DNA from: Rugamonas sp. A1-17
Lineage (GTDB): Bacteria; Pseudomonadota; Gammaproteobacteria; Burkholderiales; Burkholderiaceae_D
Direction: 5' to 3'
Assembly: GCA_025548565.1 (NCBI GenBank)
Contig: JAJLPB010000008.1
Location: 124,001 to 188,000 of the forward strand
Length of the DNA: 64,000 nt
In this document: in pieces, positions 17,302 to 26,547 of the stretch
Layout: the number at the start of each line of letters is the position of its first letter
Numbering within the stretch: the stretch's first letter is position 1
Position numbers and translations under genes: made by a program
The notes under the pieces: generated by a model
The model's database searches: none
Seen by the model: the letters and a program-made list of their open reading frames with translations, nothing else
What the model was told of the DNA's origin: nothing

Positions 17302-18237
17302 TTACTTGCCGAGCGACTTGGCCGCCGTCGAGACCTGCTCGCGCAGCCATTTGTGCTCCGGCGCCTGGTGCACGCGCTCGTGCCACAGCTGGTAGAAACG
17401 CATCGCCGGGAACTTGACCGGCACCGTGTACGTCTTCAGCGGCATATTGCGTTCGTAGTAGCGCACGAACTGGCGGCCGGTGGTCAGCACCAGGTCCGTC
17501 TGCGTCAGCATGTAGGGGATCAGGCCGAAGTAGGCCGATTCCACGGCGACGTTGCGCTGCAGGCCCTGGCGTTCCAGGAAGTCGTCGATGACGCCGTGGT
17601 AGCCGGGCAGGATCTGCGTCGGCGCCACGTGGGGCAGGGACAGGTAATCGTTGAGCGTCATGTCCTCGCTGCCGGTGCGCAGCGCGTACGGACAGTCGGA
17701 GCGCATCACGCAGATGATCGGGTCTTCGAACAGCTTGGACATGTGCAGGTGCTCGGGCGGCTCGTCCCAGTTGGCGATGACCAGGTCCATGTCGCCGTCC
17801 GACAGCAGGCGCACGTAGTCCACGCCCGGCCCCAGGCTGTGGATCTTCACGCGGCTGTTGGGCGATCCGCGCCGCAGCATTGCCACAAGGTTCGGCAGGA
17901 ACTGGCTGTCCAGGTAATCCGGCGCGGCGATGTGGAAGGTGCGCGCTTCGTTCTGCGGCACGAAGGGCGTCTTCTTCAGGAACAGGTTCTCGGTTTCGTC
18001 GAGGATGCGCTTGGCCGGCACCAGCAGGCTTTCGCCGTGCTGGGTCGGCACCATGCCGCGCGCGCCGCGTACCAGCAGGGGATCGCCGGTCAGCTCGCGC
18101 AGCTTGCGTAGCGAGGCGGAGATCGAGGGCTGCGGCTGATTCAGTTTGAGGGCGACGCGTGAGACGTTCTTCTCAACCAGCAGCAGGTAGAGGATGCGGA
18201 TCAAATGCAGATCCAGGTGTTGCGGCAGGGCGGCCAT
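17302..18237 (-). CDS. LysR-family regulator beside urate-degradation genes
   Basis: A 311-residue LysR-type regulator. The N-terminal winged helix (LLVEKNVSRVALKLNQPQPS, then ISASLRKLRELTGDPLLVRG, ~20-60) is followed by a periplasmic-binding-protein-like effector domain. It diverges from puuD and precedes uraD-allC on the same strand, so control of urate or allantoin catabolism is likely, with a purine intermediate as inducer (inference). Start ATG 18237 gives the usual family length. Confidence 0.88.
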   Translation of the reverse strand: MAALPQHLDLHLIRILYLLLVEKNVSRVALKLNQPQPSISASLRKLRELTGDPLLVRGARGMVPTQHGESLLVPAKRILDETENLFLKKTPFVPQNEARTFHIAAPDYLDSQFLPNLVAMLRRGSPNSRVKIHSLGPGVDYVRLLSDGDMDLVIANWDEPPEHLHMSKLFEDPIICVMRSDCPYALRTGSEDMTLNDYLSLPHVAPTQILPGYHGVIDDFLERQGLQRNVAVESAYFGLIPYMLTQTDLVLTTGRQFVRYYERNMPLKTYTVPVKFPAMRFYQLWHERVHQAPEHKWLREQVSTAAKSLGK

Positions 18238-18355
18238 GTGAGTATTTCTGTTATACGGAATCGGATATGTTTAATATACTCTAATGTTCATGTGGTCGGC
18301 GTCAAATCCGTTTATCTTCTGTAAATTAGCCACACTCTTTACCCTGAAAGCACCT
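18238..18355. promoter_or_regulatory. Divergent LysR-puuD control region
   Basis: An AT-rich 118-bp gap between the divergent starts. ATACGGAATCGGATAT at 18253-18268 has partial dyad symmetry and the T-N11-A pattern typical of LysR boxes, followed by the AT-rich TTTAATATACT that could hold a -10 element for puuD. No match is strong enough to fix a start site. Confidence 0.35.
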
Positions 18356-19573
18356 ATGGAATTATTCGCCTATCTGATCCCGTATGGCCTTGAGTGGCTG
18401 AACCTGATCGTGCGCTGGCTGCACGTCATCACGGGCATCGCCTGGATTGGCGCCTCGTTCTACTTCGTCTGGCTGGACAACTCGATCCGCCCGCCCGCTC
18501 CCGGTTCGGAGCTGGCGAAGAAGGGCGTGTCCGGCGAACTGTGGGCGGTGCACGGCGGCGGTTTCTACAACCCGCAAAAATACCTGGTGGCGCCGGCCGA
18601 GCTGCCGAAGGAGCTGCATTGGTTTAAATGGGAGGCTTATACCACCTGGCTGTCCGGCATCGCGCTGCTGACCATCGCCTACTACTTCAACGCGCAGGCG
18701 ATGATGATCGATAAGTCGGTGGCCGATATCGGCAGCTGGCAGGCGGTCGGCATCGGCGTCGGCACGCTGGTCGTCGGCTGGACCGTGTACGACCTGCTGT
18801 GCCGCTCCCCGCTGGGCAAGCGCGATATGTGGTTCGGCGTGGTGGTGTTCGCGCTGATCGTCGGCGCCGCGTATGGCCTCACGCATGTGCTGAGCGGCCG
18901 CGCCGCCTACATCCATGTGGGTGCGCTGATTGGCACCATCATGGTCGGTAATGTGCTGATGCTGATTATTCCCGGCCAGCGCAAGATGGTCGAGGCCATG
19001 TCGGCCGGCCGCCTGCCCGATCCTGTGCACGGCCAGAAGGCCAAGCAGCGCAGCGTCCACAATAACTACTTCACGCTGCCGGTGCTGTTCATCATGATCA
19101 GCAACCACTACGCGATGACCTACCGGAACGACCATGCCTGGCTGGTGCTGGCCTTCATCATGGCGGCCGGTGTATTCATTCGCCACTTCTTCAACCTGCG
19201 CCACAAAGGCCGCGTGGAATGGCGTTATCCGGTCATCGGCGTGGCGTTGCTGATCGGCGTGGCGGTGGCGATCGCGCCGCCGCGTCCTGTGGCGACGGCT
19301 GCGGCGGCCGATCCGGCGGCGCAATTCGCCAAGGTAAAGACCGTGATCGACCAACGCTGCGTGGCCTGCCATTCGGCCCATCCTTCGCAGCCCGGCTTTG
19401 CGACGGCGCCCGCCGGCGTGATGCTGGACAGCGCGGAGCAGGTGCATCAGAACGCGGAAAAAATCTACAAGCAATCGGTGCAGCTCAAGGCCATGCCGCT
19501 TGCGAACCTGACCAATATGACGGATGCCGAACGGGCGCAGATCGCGGCCTGGTTCGAGTCCGGCGCAAAGTGA
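18356..19573 (+). CDS. puuD: Urate hydroxylase PuuD (membrane urate oxidase with cytochrome c domain)
   Basis: A 405-residue membrane protein. About eight hydrophobic helices occupy the first ~300 residues (WLHVITGIAWIGASFYFVWL near the start), with conserved histidines. A C-terminal cytochrome c domain carries the heme motif CVACH (~340) and a likely axial methionine in KAMPLANLTNMTD. PuuD oxidises urate to 5-hydroxyisourate and passes electrons to the respiratory chain rather than to oxygen directly. ATG 18356 starts just before the first helix; in-frame upstream codons lack a ribosome site. The UraD-AllC enzyme nearby acts further down the same pathway. HIU hydrolase and allantoinase are not in this window. 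Confidence 0.92.
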   Translation: MELFAYLIPYGLEWLNLIVRWLHVITGIAWIGASFYFVWLDNSIRPPAPGSELAKKGVSGELWAVHGGGFYNPQKYLVAPAELPKELHWFKWEAYTTWLSGIALLTIAYYFNAQAMMIDKSVADIGSWQAVGIGVGTLVVGWTVYDLLCRSPLGKRDMWFGVVVFALIVGAAYGLTHVLSGRAAYIHVGALIGTIMVGNVLMLIIPGQRKMVEAMSAGRLPDPVHGQKAKQRSVHNNYFTLPVLFIMISNHYAMTYRNDHAWLVLAFIMAAGVFIRHFFNLRHKGRVEWRYPVIGVALLIGVAVAIAPPRPVATAAAADPAAQFAKVKTVIDQRCVACHSAHPSQPGFATAPAGVMLDSAEQVHQNAEKIYKQSVQLKAMPLANLTNMTDAERAQIAAWFESGAK

Positions 19574-19583
19574 GAGAACAGCC

Positions 19584-20816
19584 ATGACGACGAACAAGGA
19601 ACAACTGGCGCAATGGATCGACGCGCACTTCGATGAGGAAGTCGGCGTGCTGCAGCAGCTGCTGCGCGTGCCGACCGATACGCCGCCCGGCAACAACGCG
19701 CCGCATGCGGACATGGTGGCCGACCTGGTGAAGGCCTACGGCTGGACCGCCGAGAAGCACGCCGTGCCGGCACAGGTGGTGCAGGACTACGGCATGGAGA
19801 CCATCACCAACCTGATCGTGCGCCGCCCTTATCAAGCCGGTGGCCCGACGGTGGCGCTCAACGCCCACGGCGACGTGGTGCCTCCGGGCGACAACTGGAC
19901 CTATCCGCCATATGGCGGCGTGGTGGAAGACGGCTACATCTACGGCCGCGCGGCGGCGGTATCCAAGTGCGACTTCGCCACCTACATCTTCGCCACGCGC
20001 GCATTGGAGGCGCTGGGCGTGCCGCTCAAGGGCGGCTTGGAACTGCACTTCACCTACGACGAGGAATTCGGCGGCTTGCTGGGTCCCGGCTGGCTGCTGG
20101 AACAGAAGCTGACCAAGCCGGACTTCGTCATCGCGGCGGGCTTCAGCTACAACATCGTCACCGCGCACAACGCCTGCCTGCAGCTGGAGATCACTGTGCA
20201 CGGCAAGTCCGGCCACGGCGCGATGCCGGAGACCGGCCACGATGCGCTGCAAGCGGCCACCCGCATCCTGAACGCGATCTACGACCAGTTGCCGGAGCTG
20301 AAGAAGGTCAAATCGAAAATCCCGGGCATCGATTCGCCGACCATGCTGGTGGGCCGCATCGACGGCGGCACCAACACCAACGTGGTTCCGGGCAAAGTGG
20401 TGCTGAAGATGGACCGTCGCATGATCCCGGAAGAGGATCCTGCGGTGGTGGAAGCACAGGTGCGCGCGCTGATCGAAAAGGCGGTGGAAGGCCAGCCGGG
20501 CATCCGCATCGAGATCAAACGCCTGCTGCTGTCGCACGCGCTGCGCGAGCAGCCGGGCACGGAGAAGCTGGTGGCTAGCCTGCAGCGGAACGCGCAAACC
20601 TTCATCGGCGAGAAGATCCCGGCGCAAGGCACGCCGCTGTACGCGGACGCGCGCCTGTACGGCGAACATGGCATTCCGGCGGTGCTGTATGGCGCAGGTC
20701 CGCGCACCGTCCCCGAGTCCAACGCCAAGAAGGCCGACGAGCGCCTGCTGCTGGAAGACCTGCGCAAGGCGACCAAGGTGGTAGCATGCACTCTTTTGGA
20801 TTTCCTTGGAGAGTGA
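19584..20816 (+). CDS. M20-family hydrolase with altered metal-site residues
   Basis: A 410-residue ArgE/DapE/ACY1-like protein, 10 bp after puuD. The first metal histidine motif NAHGDVVPPGDNW (H95, D97) and the acidic catalytic pair FTYDEEFGG (E160, E161) are present. By eye, the bridging aspartate normally found in GRG-x-x-D-M/D-K is valine in YGRAAAVSKCD (V~126), and the late metal histidine (H-x-x-D/N-E) is lysine in NAKKADERL (~380-388). Activity may therefore differ from standard M20 enzymes. The substrate is unknown; the operon suggests an acylated or ureido purine-derived compound (weak inference). Confidence 0.8.
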   Translation: MTTNKEQLAQWIDAHFDEEVGVLQQLLRVPTDTPPGNNAPHADMVADLVKAYGWTAEKHAVPAQVVQDYGMETITNLIVRRPYQAGGPTVALNAHGDVVPPGDNWTYPPYGGVVEDGYIYGRAAAVSKCDFATYIFATRALEALGVPLKGGLELHFTYDEEFGGLLGPGWLLEQKLTKPDFVIAAGFSYNIVTAHNACLQLEITVHGKSGHGAMPETGHDALQAATRILNAIYDQLPELKKVKSKIPGIDSPTMLVGRIDGGTNTNVVPGKVVLKMDRRMIPEEDPAVVEAQVRALIEKAVEGQPGIRIEIKRLLLSHALREQPGTEKLVASLQRNAQTFIGEKIPAQGTPLYADARLYGEHGIPAVLYGAGPRTVPESNAKKADERLLLEDLRKATKVVACTLLDFLGE

Positions 20817-20817
20817 G

Positions 20818-21261
20818 ATGTTTGAGAAGAAGATGATGGCCGGTTGGGGCGATATGGACTTCAACAGCCATATGCGCAACACGGCCTTTCTGGACAAGGC
20901 GGGTGACGTGCGCATGCTGTTCCTGTCGGAGAACGGCTTCCCGATGAGTGAGTTCATGCGCCTGAATATAGGCCCGGTGGTGATGAAGGACGAAATCGCC
21001 TACTTCAAGGAAGTGATGCTGCTCGAAGAGATTACCGTCACGCTGGGCGTGGCCGGCCTGTCCGCGGACGGCAGCCGCTGGTCGCTCAGCACCGACATCA
21101 TCCGCGCCGACGGCAAGCTGGCCGCGCGCGTGACCAGCACCGGCGGCTGGCTCGATCTGGTGGCCCGCAAGCTGATCGCGCCGCCGGCCAATCTGCTGGC
21201 TACCTGGCAGTCGCTGGGCAAGACGGCGGACTTCCAGGAACTTAACACCAGCATCAAGTAG
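20818..21261 (+). CDS. 4HBT-type hotdog thioesterase
   Basis: A 147-residue acyl-CoA thioesterase-like protein that starts one base after the M20 stop, with GGAGAG overlapping that stop as ribosome site. The hotdog signature is GWGDMDFNSHMRNTAFLDKA (~9-28), with the conserved aspartate and Asn-Ser-His-Met segment. It is the third gene of the puuD transcript. Its thioester substrate and its link to urate breakdown are not evident. Confidence 0.82.
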   Translation: MFEKKMMAGWGDMDFNSHMRNTAFLDKAGDVRMLFLSENGFPMSEFMRLNIGPVVMKDEIAYFKEVMLLEEITVTLGVAGLSADGSRWSLSTDIIRADGKLAARVTSTGGWLDLVARKLIAPPANLLATWQSLGKTADFQELNTSIK

Positions 21262-21262
21262 G

Positions 21263-21988
21263 CTACCGGGCCTCGTAGAATTTGCGGTGCAATCGGCCCG
21301 GCACGCCGCGCGCCGCCAACCGCCTGGCGGCGCCGGACAATGCCGGCGCCAGTGCCGCGCTGTCCTTCCCCAAATAGATATACAGCGGCAGGTCCTCCAC
21401 TGAGGCGCTGCTGTGGCCCTGTGCCAGCAGCGGCCTGGCCTCGGTGCCGATGCCGCCGTCGTCGAATACGCAGGCGTCGTCGCGCTCCGACAGCACCATT
21501 TGCAGGCAGGCCGACTCGCTCTGCACATCATGCGGCTGGATCGCCGGCTGCAGCGCCTCCAGCCGTTGCTGGTACAGATACACGCCGCGCTTGTAGCTGA
21601 CCGTCCTGGCGCGTTTCGCCAGCGTCGCCCAACTGGTGATGCCCTTGTCGGCGCGGGTGAAGATGCGTGTGCGCGAGACGACGAAAGGTTCGTCGAGGCG
21701 CACGTAGTCTGGATGCTTCAAAACGTAGTCCTTGACACGCCCCACCTCGCCGACGATGCTGCCGGCGGCGAGCATCGCTTCCGCGCGGCGCCCCGGCAGG
21801 CGTTGCAGCGTGCAGCGTTGTCCGCCTTCGGTGCACAATTGCTGGAGGTATGCGCTGGCGTACAGGAACAACGGCGAATTCTCGTCGTGGGAAGTGCCGA
21901 ATACCAGTTCCGCGCCAGCCTGCGCGTGCGCGTTCCCCGCAACGGCCAGCGTTGCGGCGATCAGGATGGTGGGCTGGAGACGGAACAT
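21263..21988 (-). CDS. Periplasmic solute-binding-like protein (SBP family 3)
   Basis: A 241-residue exported protein. Residues 1-~22 form a signal peptide (TILIAATLAVAGNAHAQA). The rest resembles the amino-acid-type binding fold, with LDEPFVVSRTRIFTRADKGI, WATLAKRARTVSYKRGVYL and DDACVFDDGGIG. No permease or ATPase gene is adjacent, so it may serve as a stand-alone sensor or binding protein. ATG 21988 is chosen because the signal peptide begins there; a GTG at 22012 is also in frame. Its end is one base from the convergent thioesterase stop. Confidence 0.72.
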   Translation of the reverse strand: MFRLQPTILIAATLAVAGNAHAQAGAELVFGTSHDENSPLFLYASAYLQQLCTEGGQRCTLQRLPGRRAEAMLAAGSIVGEVGRVKDYVLKHPDYVRLDEPFVVSRTRIFTRADKGITSWATLAKRARTVSYKRGVYLYQQRLEALQPAIQPHDVQSESACLQMVLSERDDACVFDDGGIGTEARPLLAQGHSSASVEDLPLYIYLGKDSAALAPALSGAARRLAARGVPGRLHRKFYEAR

Positions 21989-22073
21989 AGCCCCATGATA
22001 GCTTATGCGCACGACCGCTCTGCACTAGCGGATTGTCGTATGATATGGCCATTATTGACCAAACGGCCATCCT

Positions 22074-23330
22074 GTGCACCGATACGATTTGATCAGCTGT
22101 CATGACTGCGGCGTGCTGCATCGCCGCCGTCCGGTGCTGCCGCGCGAGAAGGCGCGCTGCGTGCGCTGCCGGTCCATCCTCTATCGCGGCATCCATTCGG
22201 ACGTCAACCGCATGGCGGCCATCACTCTGGGCGCCATCTTCACCTTCCTGATCGCCCAGTTCTGTCCCATCGTCGAACTGGCCGTGGGCGGCTACACCTC
22301 CAGCGCCACCTTGTCCGGTGCGATACGTGTGCTATGGACGGAGCAGATGCAGGTGGTGGCGGTGATCGTGTTCCTGTTCACGGTGCTGTTGCCGGCGGTG
22401 GAGCTGGGCGCGCTGCTGTACGTAACGCTGGCGTTGCGCAGCGGCGTGCGTCCCCATGGCTTCGACCATCTGCTGCGCGCGGTCGCCGCCGCGCGGCGCT
22501 GGGGCATGACGGAGGTGCTGATGATCGGCATCCTGATCACCATCGTCAAGATGACCAGCCTGGCGCAGGTGGTGGTGCAACCGGGCCTGTTCGCCTTCGG
22601 TGCGTTGACGCTGATGCTTGCCATCGTCACCTCGTTCGATCCGCAGATGCTGTGGAATATAGGCGAGCACCTGCCGGGGCCACGGCGTCCCGCGCAGGCG
22701 GAGTTCCGCTACACGCCGCACGCCCGCCTGGCCGCCTGCCACAGTTGCGGCCTCGTGGCGCGGCACCAGGCGGCCACGCACCAGCATTGCGCCCGCTGCG
22801 GCGCCGCGCTGCACCGCCGCCGTCCCGACAGTGTGGGCCGCACTTGGGCCTTCCTGCTGGCGGCCACCATCCTCTATATTCCCGCCAACCTGCTGCCGGT
22901 GATGTACACGCACTCGCTGTTCGGCAAGGAGGACGACACCATCATCAGCGGCGTGGTCTACTTCTGGACCAGCGGTTCGCCGGCGCTGGCGGCGATCATC
23001 TTCATCGCCAGCATCGTGGTGCCGGTGCTGAAGCTGGCGGCGTTGTCGCTGCTGGCGATCACCGCCCAGCGGCGATCGCGCTGGCGCCCCTTGCAGCGCA
23101 CGATGCTGTACCGGATCGTGGAGTTTGTCGGCCGCTGGTCGATGCTCGATATTTTTGTGATTACCCTGACGGTGGCGCTGGTGCGCTTCCAGACGCTGGC
23201 CACGATCACCGCCGGCCCGGGCGCGCTGGCGTTTTGCGCGGTGGTGGTGCTGACGATGCTGGCGTCGATGCAGTTCGACCCGCGCCTGATCTGGGATCCG
23301 ATCGATTCAAATGGAGAGAACCATGCCTGA
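22074..23330 (+). CDS. pqiA: PqiA-like intermembrane lipid transport protein
   Basis: A 418-residue inner-membrane protein with two repeated PqiA units. Each begins with a CxxC..CxxC zinc-ribbon-like segment (SCHDCG, VRCRSILYRG; ACHSCG, HCARCGAALHRR) followed by about four helices. Start is GTG 22074, which places the first CxxC at residue ~9. PqiA with PqiB and PqiC forms a system spanning the envelope for phospholipid movement. Its stop overlaps the pqiB start by eight bases. Confidence 0.92.
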   Translation: MHRYDLISCHDCGVLHRRRPVLPREKARCVRCRSILYRGIHSDVNRMAAITLGAIFTFLIAQFCPIVELAVGGYTSSATLSGAIRVLWTEQMQVVAVIVFLFTVLLPAVELGALLYVTLALRSGVRPHGFDHLLRAVAAARRWGMTEVLMIGILITIVKMTSLAQVVVQPGLFAFGALTLMLAIVTSFDPQMLWNIGEHLPGPRRPAQAEFRYTPHARLAACHSCGLVARHQAATHQHCARCGAALHRRRPDSVGRTWAFLLAATILYIPANLLPVMYTHSLFGKEDDTIISGVVYFWTSGSPALAAIIFIASIVVPVLKLAALSLLAITAQRRSRWRPLQRTMLYRIVEFVGRWSMLDIFVITLTVALVRFQTLATITAGPGALAFCAVVVLTMLASMQFDPRLIWDPIDSNGENHA

Positions 23331-24954
23331 AAACGAAAGCGGCGCGCCGCCGCTGCCCGAGCCGAGAGTGGAGAAGGCCAATCGCTGGCTGCCTTCGCTG
23401 GTGTGGCTGATCCCTTTGCTGGCGGCCCTGATCGGCCTGGCGCTGGTCGCCAAGTCGGTGATGGACCAGGGGCCGGCGGTGACGGTGAGCTTCCGCAGCG
23501 CGGACGGGCTGGAGCCGGGCAAGACCAAGGTCAAATACAAGGACGTGGATATTGGCCTGGTGCGTACGATCACGCTGTCGCGCGATCTGTCCAAGGTGCT
23601 GGTCCTGATCGACATGAGCAAGGAGGCCAAGCGCTTCACCGCCGCCGATACGCGCTTCTGGGTGGTGCGGCCGCGCGTGGGCGCGAGCGGCGTCTCCGGC
23701 CTGAGCACCTTGCTGTCGGGCGCCTACATCGGTGTCGATGCCGGCAAGTCGGAGGAGACGAAGGAAGAGTTCACCGGACTGGAAAAGCCGCCGCAGGTGG
23801 CCGGCGATGAAAAGGGCACCAAGTTCACGCTGCATGGCGAGAGCCTCGGCTCCATCGACGTTGGCTCGCCGATCTTCTACCGCCGCATCCAGGTCGGCCA
23901 GGTGGTCGGCTTCGATCTGGACGAGAAGGGACGCGGCGTGAAAATGACGGTGTTCGTCAGCGCGCCGTACGACCAGTACGTCGGCAAGAACACACGCTGG
24001 TGGCATGCCAGCGGCGTCGATGTGCGGCTCGATTCCAACGGCTTCAAAGTCAACACGCAATCGCTGGCGGCCATGCTGGTGGGCGGCATCGCCTTCGAGA
24101 CCATGAGCGGCCAGAAACCGGACCAGCAGGCCGCTCCCGGCACCGACTTCCCGCTGGCCTCCGACCAGGCCAACGCGCTGCGCGAGCCCGACGGCGTGCC
24201 GATCACCACGGTGCTGTATTTCGACCAGTCGCTGCGCGGCCTGTCGCCCGGCGCGCCGGTGGACTTCCGCGGCATCGTGCTGGGCGAGGTGCGCTCGGTC
24301 GGCGTGGAGTTCGATGCGGTGAAGAAGAGCTTCCGCATGCCGGTGACGGTGGACATGTACCCGGCACGCCTGGGCCGCAGCTTCCAGCAATCCGTCGCCA
24401 GCGACCAGGATCGCAACGCCGGCCCGGTTGTGCTGGAGCGTCTGGTGGCGCGCGGCCTGCGCGGCCAGCTGCGCACCGGGAACCTGTTGACCGGCCAGCT
24501 GTATGTGGCGCTGGACTTCTTCCCGAATGCGCCGCAGGTCAAGCTGGATGTGGCGCAGTATCCGCTGGAGGTGCCGACGGTGCCGAATAGCCTGGACGAG
24601 CTGCAGACGCAGATCGCCAGCATCGCGCGCAAACTGGACCAGGTGCCGTTCGGGGAGATCGGCAACAACCTGCGCGATACGCTGAAGAGCGCCAACGTGC
24701 TGCTCAAGCAGCTCGATGCGCAGGTGGTGCCGGAGATGAAGGACACGCTGGGCGCGGCCCGCAAGACTTTCGGCGAAGCGAACCAGCTGCTGCAAAAGGA
24801 TTCGCCGGTGCAGTCCGACCTGCGCGAAGCCTTGCAGCAGCTGACGCAAACACTGCAATCGCTGAATGCGCTGTCGGATTATCTGGAGCGTCATCCCGAA
24901 TCGCTGTTGCGCGGGAAGACGAGCAAGCAGGATACCAAGGGAGAACCGAAATGA
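23323..24954 (+). CDS. pqiB: PqiB-like MCE protein
   Basis: A 543-residue protein with an N-terminal membrane anchor (SLVWLIPLLAALIGLALVAK, ~25-44) and three MCE (MlaD) domains, each starting with a segment such as VSFRSADGLEPGKTKVKYKD. The C-terminus is predicted helical (LRDTLKSANVLLKQLDAQVV and following). MCE hexamers form tunnels across the periplasm. ATG 23323 is preceded by GGAGAG at 23314-23319. The end overlaps pqiC by four bases (ATGA). Confidence 0.93.
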   Translation: MPENESGAPPLPEPRVEKANRWLPSLVWLIPLLAALIGLALVAKSVMDQGPAVTVSFRSADGLEPGKTKVKYKDVDIGLVRTITLSRDLSKVLVLIDMSKEAKRFTAADTRFWVVRPRVGASGVSGLSTLLSGAYIGVDAGKSEETKEEFTGLEKPPQVAGDEKGTKFTLHGESLGSIDVGSPIFYRRIQVGQVVGFDLDEKGRGVKMTVFVSAPYDQYVGKNTRWWHASGVDVRLDSNGFKVNTQSLAAMLVGGIAFETMSGQKPDQQAAPGTDFPLASDQANALREPDGVPITTVLYFDQSLRGLSPGAPVDFRGIVLGEVRSVGVEFDAVKKSFRMPVTVDMYPARLGRSFQQSVASDQDRNAGPVVLERLVARGLRGQLRTGNLLTGQLYVALDFFPNAPQVKLDVAQYPLEVPTVPNSLDELQTQIASIARKLDQVPFGEIGNNLRDTLKSANVLLKQLDAQVVPEMKDTLGAARKTFGEANQLLQKDSPVQSDLREALQQLTQTLQSLNALSDYLERHPESLLRGKTSKQDTKGEPK

Positions 24955-25550
24955 TGCGCTATCAAACCGCGCTGGCCGTGGCGGCCGGGCTGCTGCTGGC
25001 CGGCTGCGCCGCCGCGCCGCCCGAGCATTTCTACAGCCTCAGTAACGGCATGGGCGTGCCCGCCTCGGCGGCCACGCCGCCCGGCTACTACATCGAGCTG
25101 CCGGCGGTGACGGTGCCGCAGCAGGTGGCGCGCTACCAGATGGTGGTCAGCAGCGAAGCGGGGCGCGTGGATCTGCTGGAGCACGAGCGCTGGTCGGCGA
25201 TGCCGGCGTCGGAGATCGGCCAGGCGCTGTCGCTGGCGATCACCGGCGAGCTGGGGACGGTGGACGTGTTCCGCACGCCGACGGCGGACGGCGCGCCGGT
25301 CTACCGCATCAGCACCAACGTGCAGCGCTTCGAGTCCGCGCCTGGGCAGTACGCGCTGATCGACGCGGTGTGGAGCGTGCGACTGGTCGGCAGCACCAAG
25401 GTGCTGACCTGCCGCAGCGTCGCCAACGAGCCGGTCGGCGGCGGCTACGACGCGCTGGTGGCCGGCCACCGCCGCGCCGTCACCCGCATCGCCGCCGACA
25501 TCTCCAAAGCCGTCCGTACATTGGCCTCCGGCGCCGGCGCCGGTTGTTAG
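24951..25550 (+). CDS. pqiC: PqiC-like outer-membrane lipoprotein
   Basis: A 199-residue lipoprotein of the ABC-type transport auxiliary family. The signal peptide ends in the lipobox LLAGC (~C17), followed by the family start PPEHFYSLS. It should anchor the far end of the PqiB tunnel at the outer membrane. It overlaps pqiB (ATGA), and its last four bases overlap the convergent LysR gene. Confidence 0.9.
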   Translation: MMRYQTALAVAAGLLLAGCAAAPPEHFYSLSNGMGVPASAATPPGYYIELPAVTVPQQVARYQMVVSSEAGRVDLLEHERWSAMPASEIGQALSLAITGELGTVDVFRTPTADGAPVYRISTNVQRFESAPGQYALIDAVWSVRLVGSTKVLTCRSVANEPVGGGYDALVAGHRRAVTRIAADISKAVRTLASGAGAGC

Positions 25551-26455
25551 TCCGCCGCCAACATGGCTTGCTTGATTTGCTCGCGCAGCCATACGCCGGC
25601 CGGGTCGTGGTCGATGTTGGCGTGCCAGTACAGGTAGATGTCCAGTGACGGCATCTGCAAAGGGAAGGGCAGGATCTGGTTGCCGAACTGCTGGTTGACC
25701 ACGCGCGCCAGGCGCTCCGGCATCGTCAGTGCCAGGTCGGTCTGGCTCACCGCGCGGCAGGCGGCGAAGTAGTGCTGGCAGCGCAGGCGCACGCGCCGCT
25801 GTAATCCCATCCGGCTCAGTTCAAAATCCTCCAGTCCCGGCCCGCGCCGGCGCGAGCTGGTTTGAATGTGTTCCAGTTTCAAATACTCGTCGAGATCCAT
25901 TACGCCGCGCACCTGCGGATGGTCGCGCCGCACCAGCACCACCGTGCTGTCGGTGGCCAGCAGCGTGCGGCGGATGTCGTTCGACAGCGGCAGCAAGATG
26001 TCGATCGCCGCGTCCAGCGTGCCGGCCGCCAGTTCGCTTTCCAATTCGCGACGCCCCACCTGCAGAGTGTTCAGGCTCACCGTCGGCGCGTCCTGAGCCA
26101 CGCGCGCCATCAGCGGTGGCAGCACGCTCGCCTCCAACACATCGCGCAGCGCCAGCGAGAAGGTGCGCTCGCTGGTGGCGGCGTCGAAGTGGCCGGCGCC
26201 GTTCAGCGTCACTTCAAACCCGCGCAGCGATTGCCGCACGCTGTCGATGATGGAGCGGGCCAGCGGCGTCGGCACCATCACGTGGCCCTGGCGTTCGAAC
26301 AGCGGATCCTCAAACAGCACGCGCAAGCGATTCAGCGCATGGCTGATGGCGGGCTGCGTCAGGTTCATCTTCAGGCTGGCGCGCGTGATGCTGCCTTCCG
26401 CGTAGATCGCCTCGAAGACGATGAACAGGTTGAGATCGACCTTGGATATATGCAT
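25547..26455 (-). CDS. LysR-family transcriptional regulator
   Basis: A 302-residue LysR regulator. The helix-turn-helix is at ~18-58 (ITRASLKMNLTQPAISHALN, then RLRVLFEDPLFERQG), followed by a type-2 periplasmic-binding effector domain. It diverges from the histidine phosphatase and acyl-CoA dehydrogenase genes and may control them; the inducer is unknown. Start ATG 26455 begins MHISKVDLNLF, typical of the NodD/LinR-like branch. Confidence 0.88.
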   Translation of the reverse strand: MHISKVDLNLFIVFEAIYAEGSITRASLKMNLTQPAISHALNRLRVLFEDPLFERQGHVMVPTPLARSIIDSVRQSLRGFEVTLNGAGHFDAATSERTFSLALRDVLEASVLPPLMARVAQDAPTVSLNTLQVGRRELESELAAGTLDAAIDILLPLSNDIRRTLLATDSTVVLVRRDHPQVRGVMDLDEYLKLEHIQTSSRRRGPGLEDFELSRMGLQRRVRLRCQHYFAACRAVSQTDLALTMPERLARVVNQQFGNQILPFPLQMPSLDIYLYWHANIDHDPAGVWLREQIKQAMLAAD

Positions 26456-26547
26456 GAGGTTTATTCGGCTGAATTAAAACTATTCATTTGATGAATTATA
26501 GGCTGGACGTTAAGCTGGTGCCTGTTTTGATCTGGAGCCGCAAGCAA

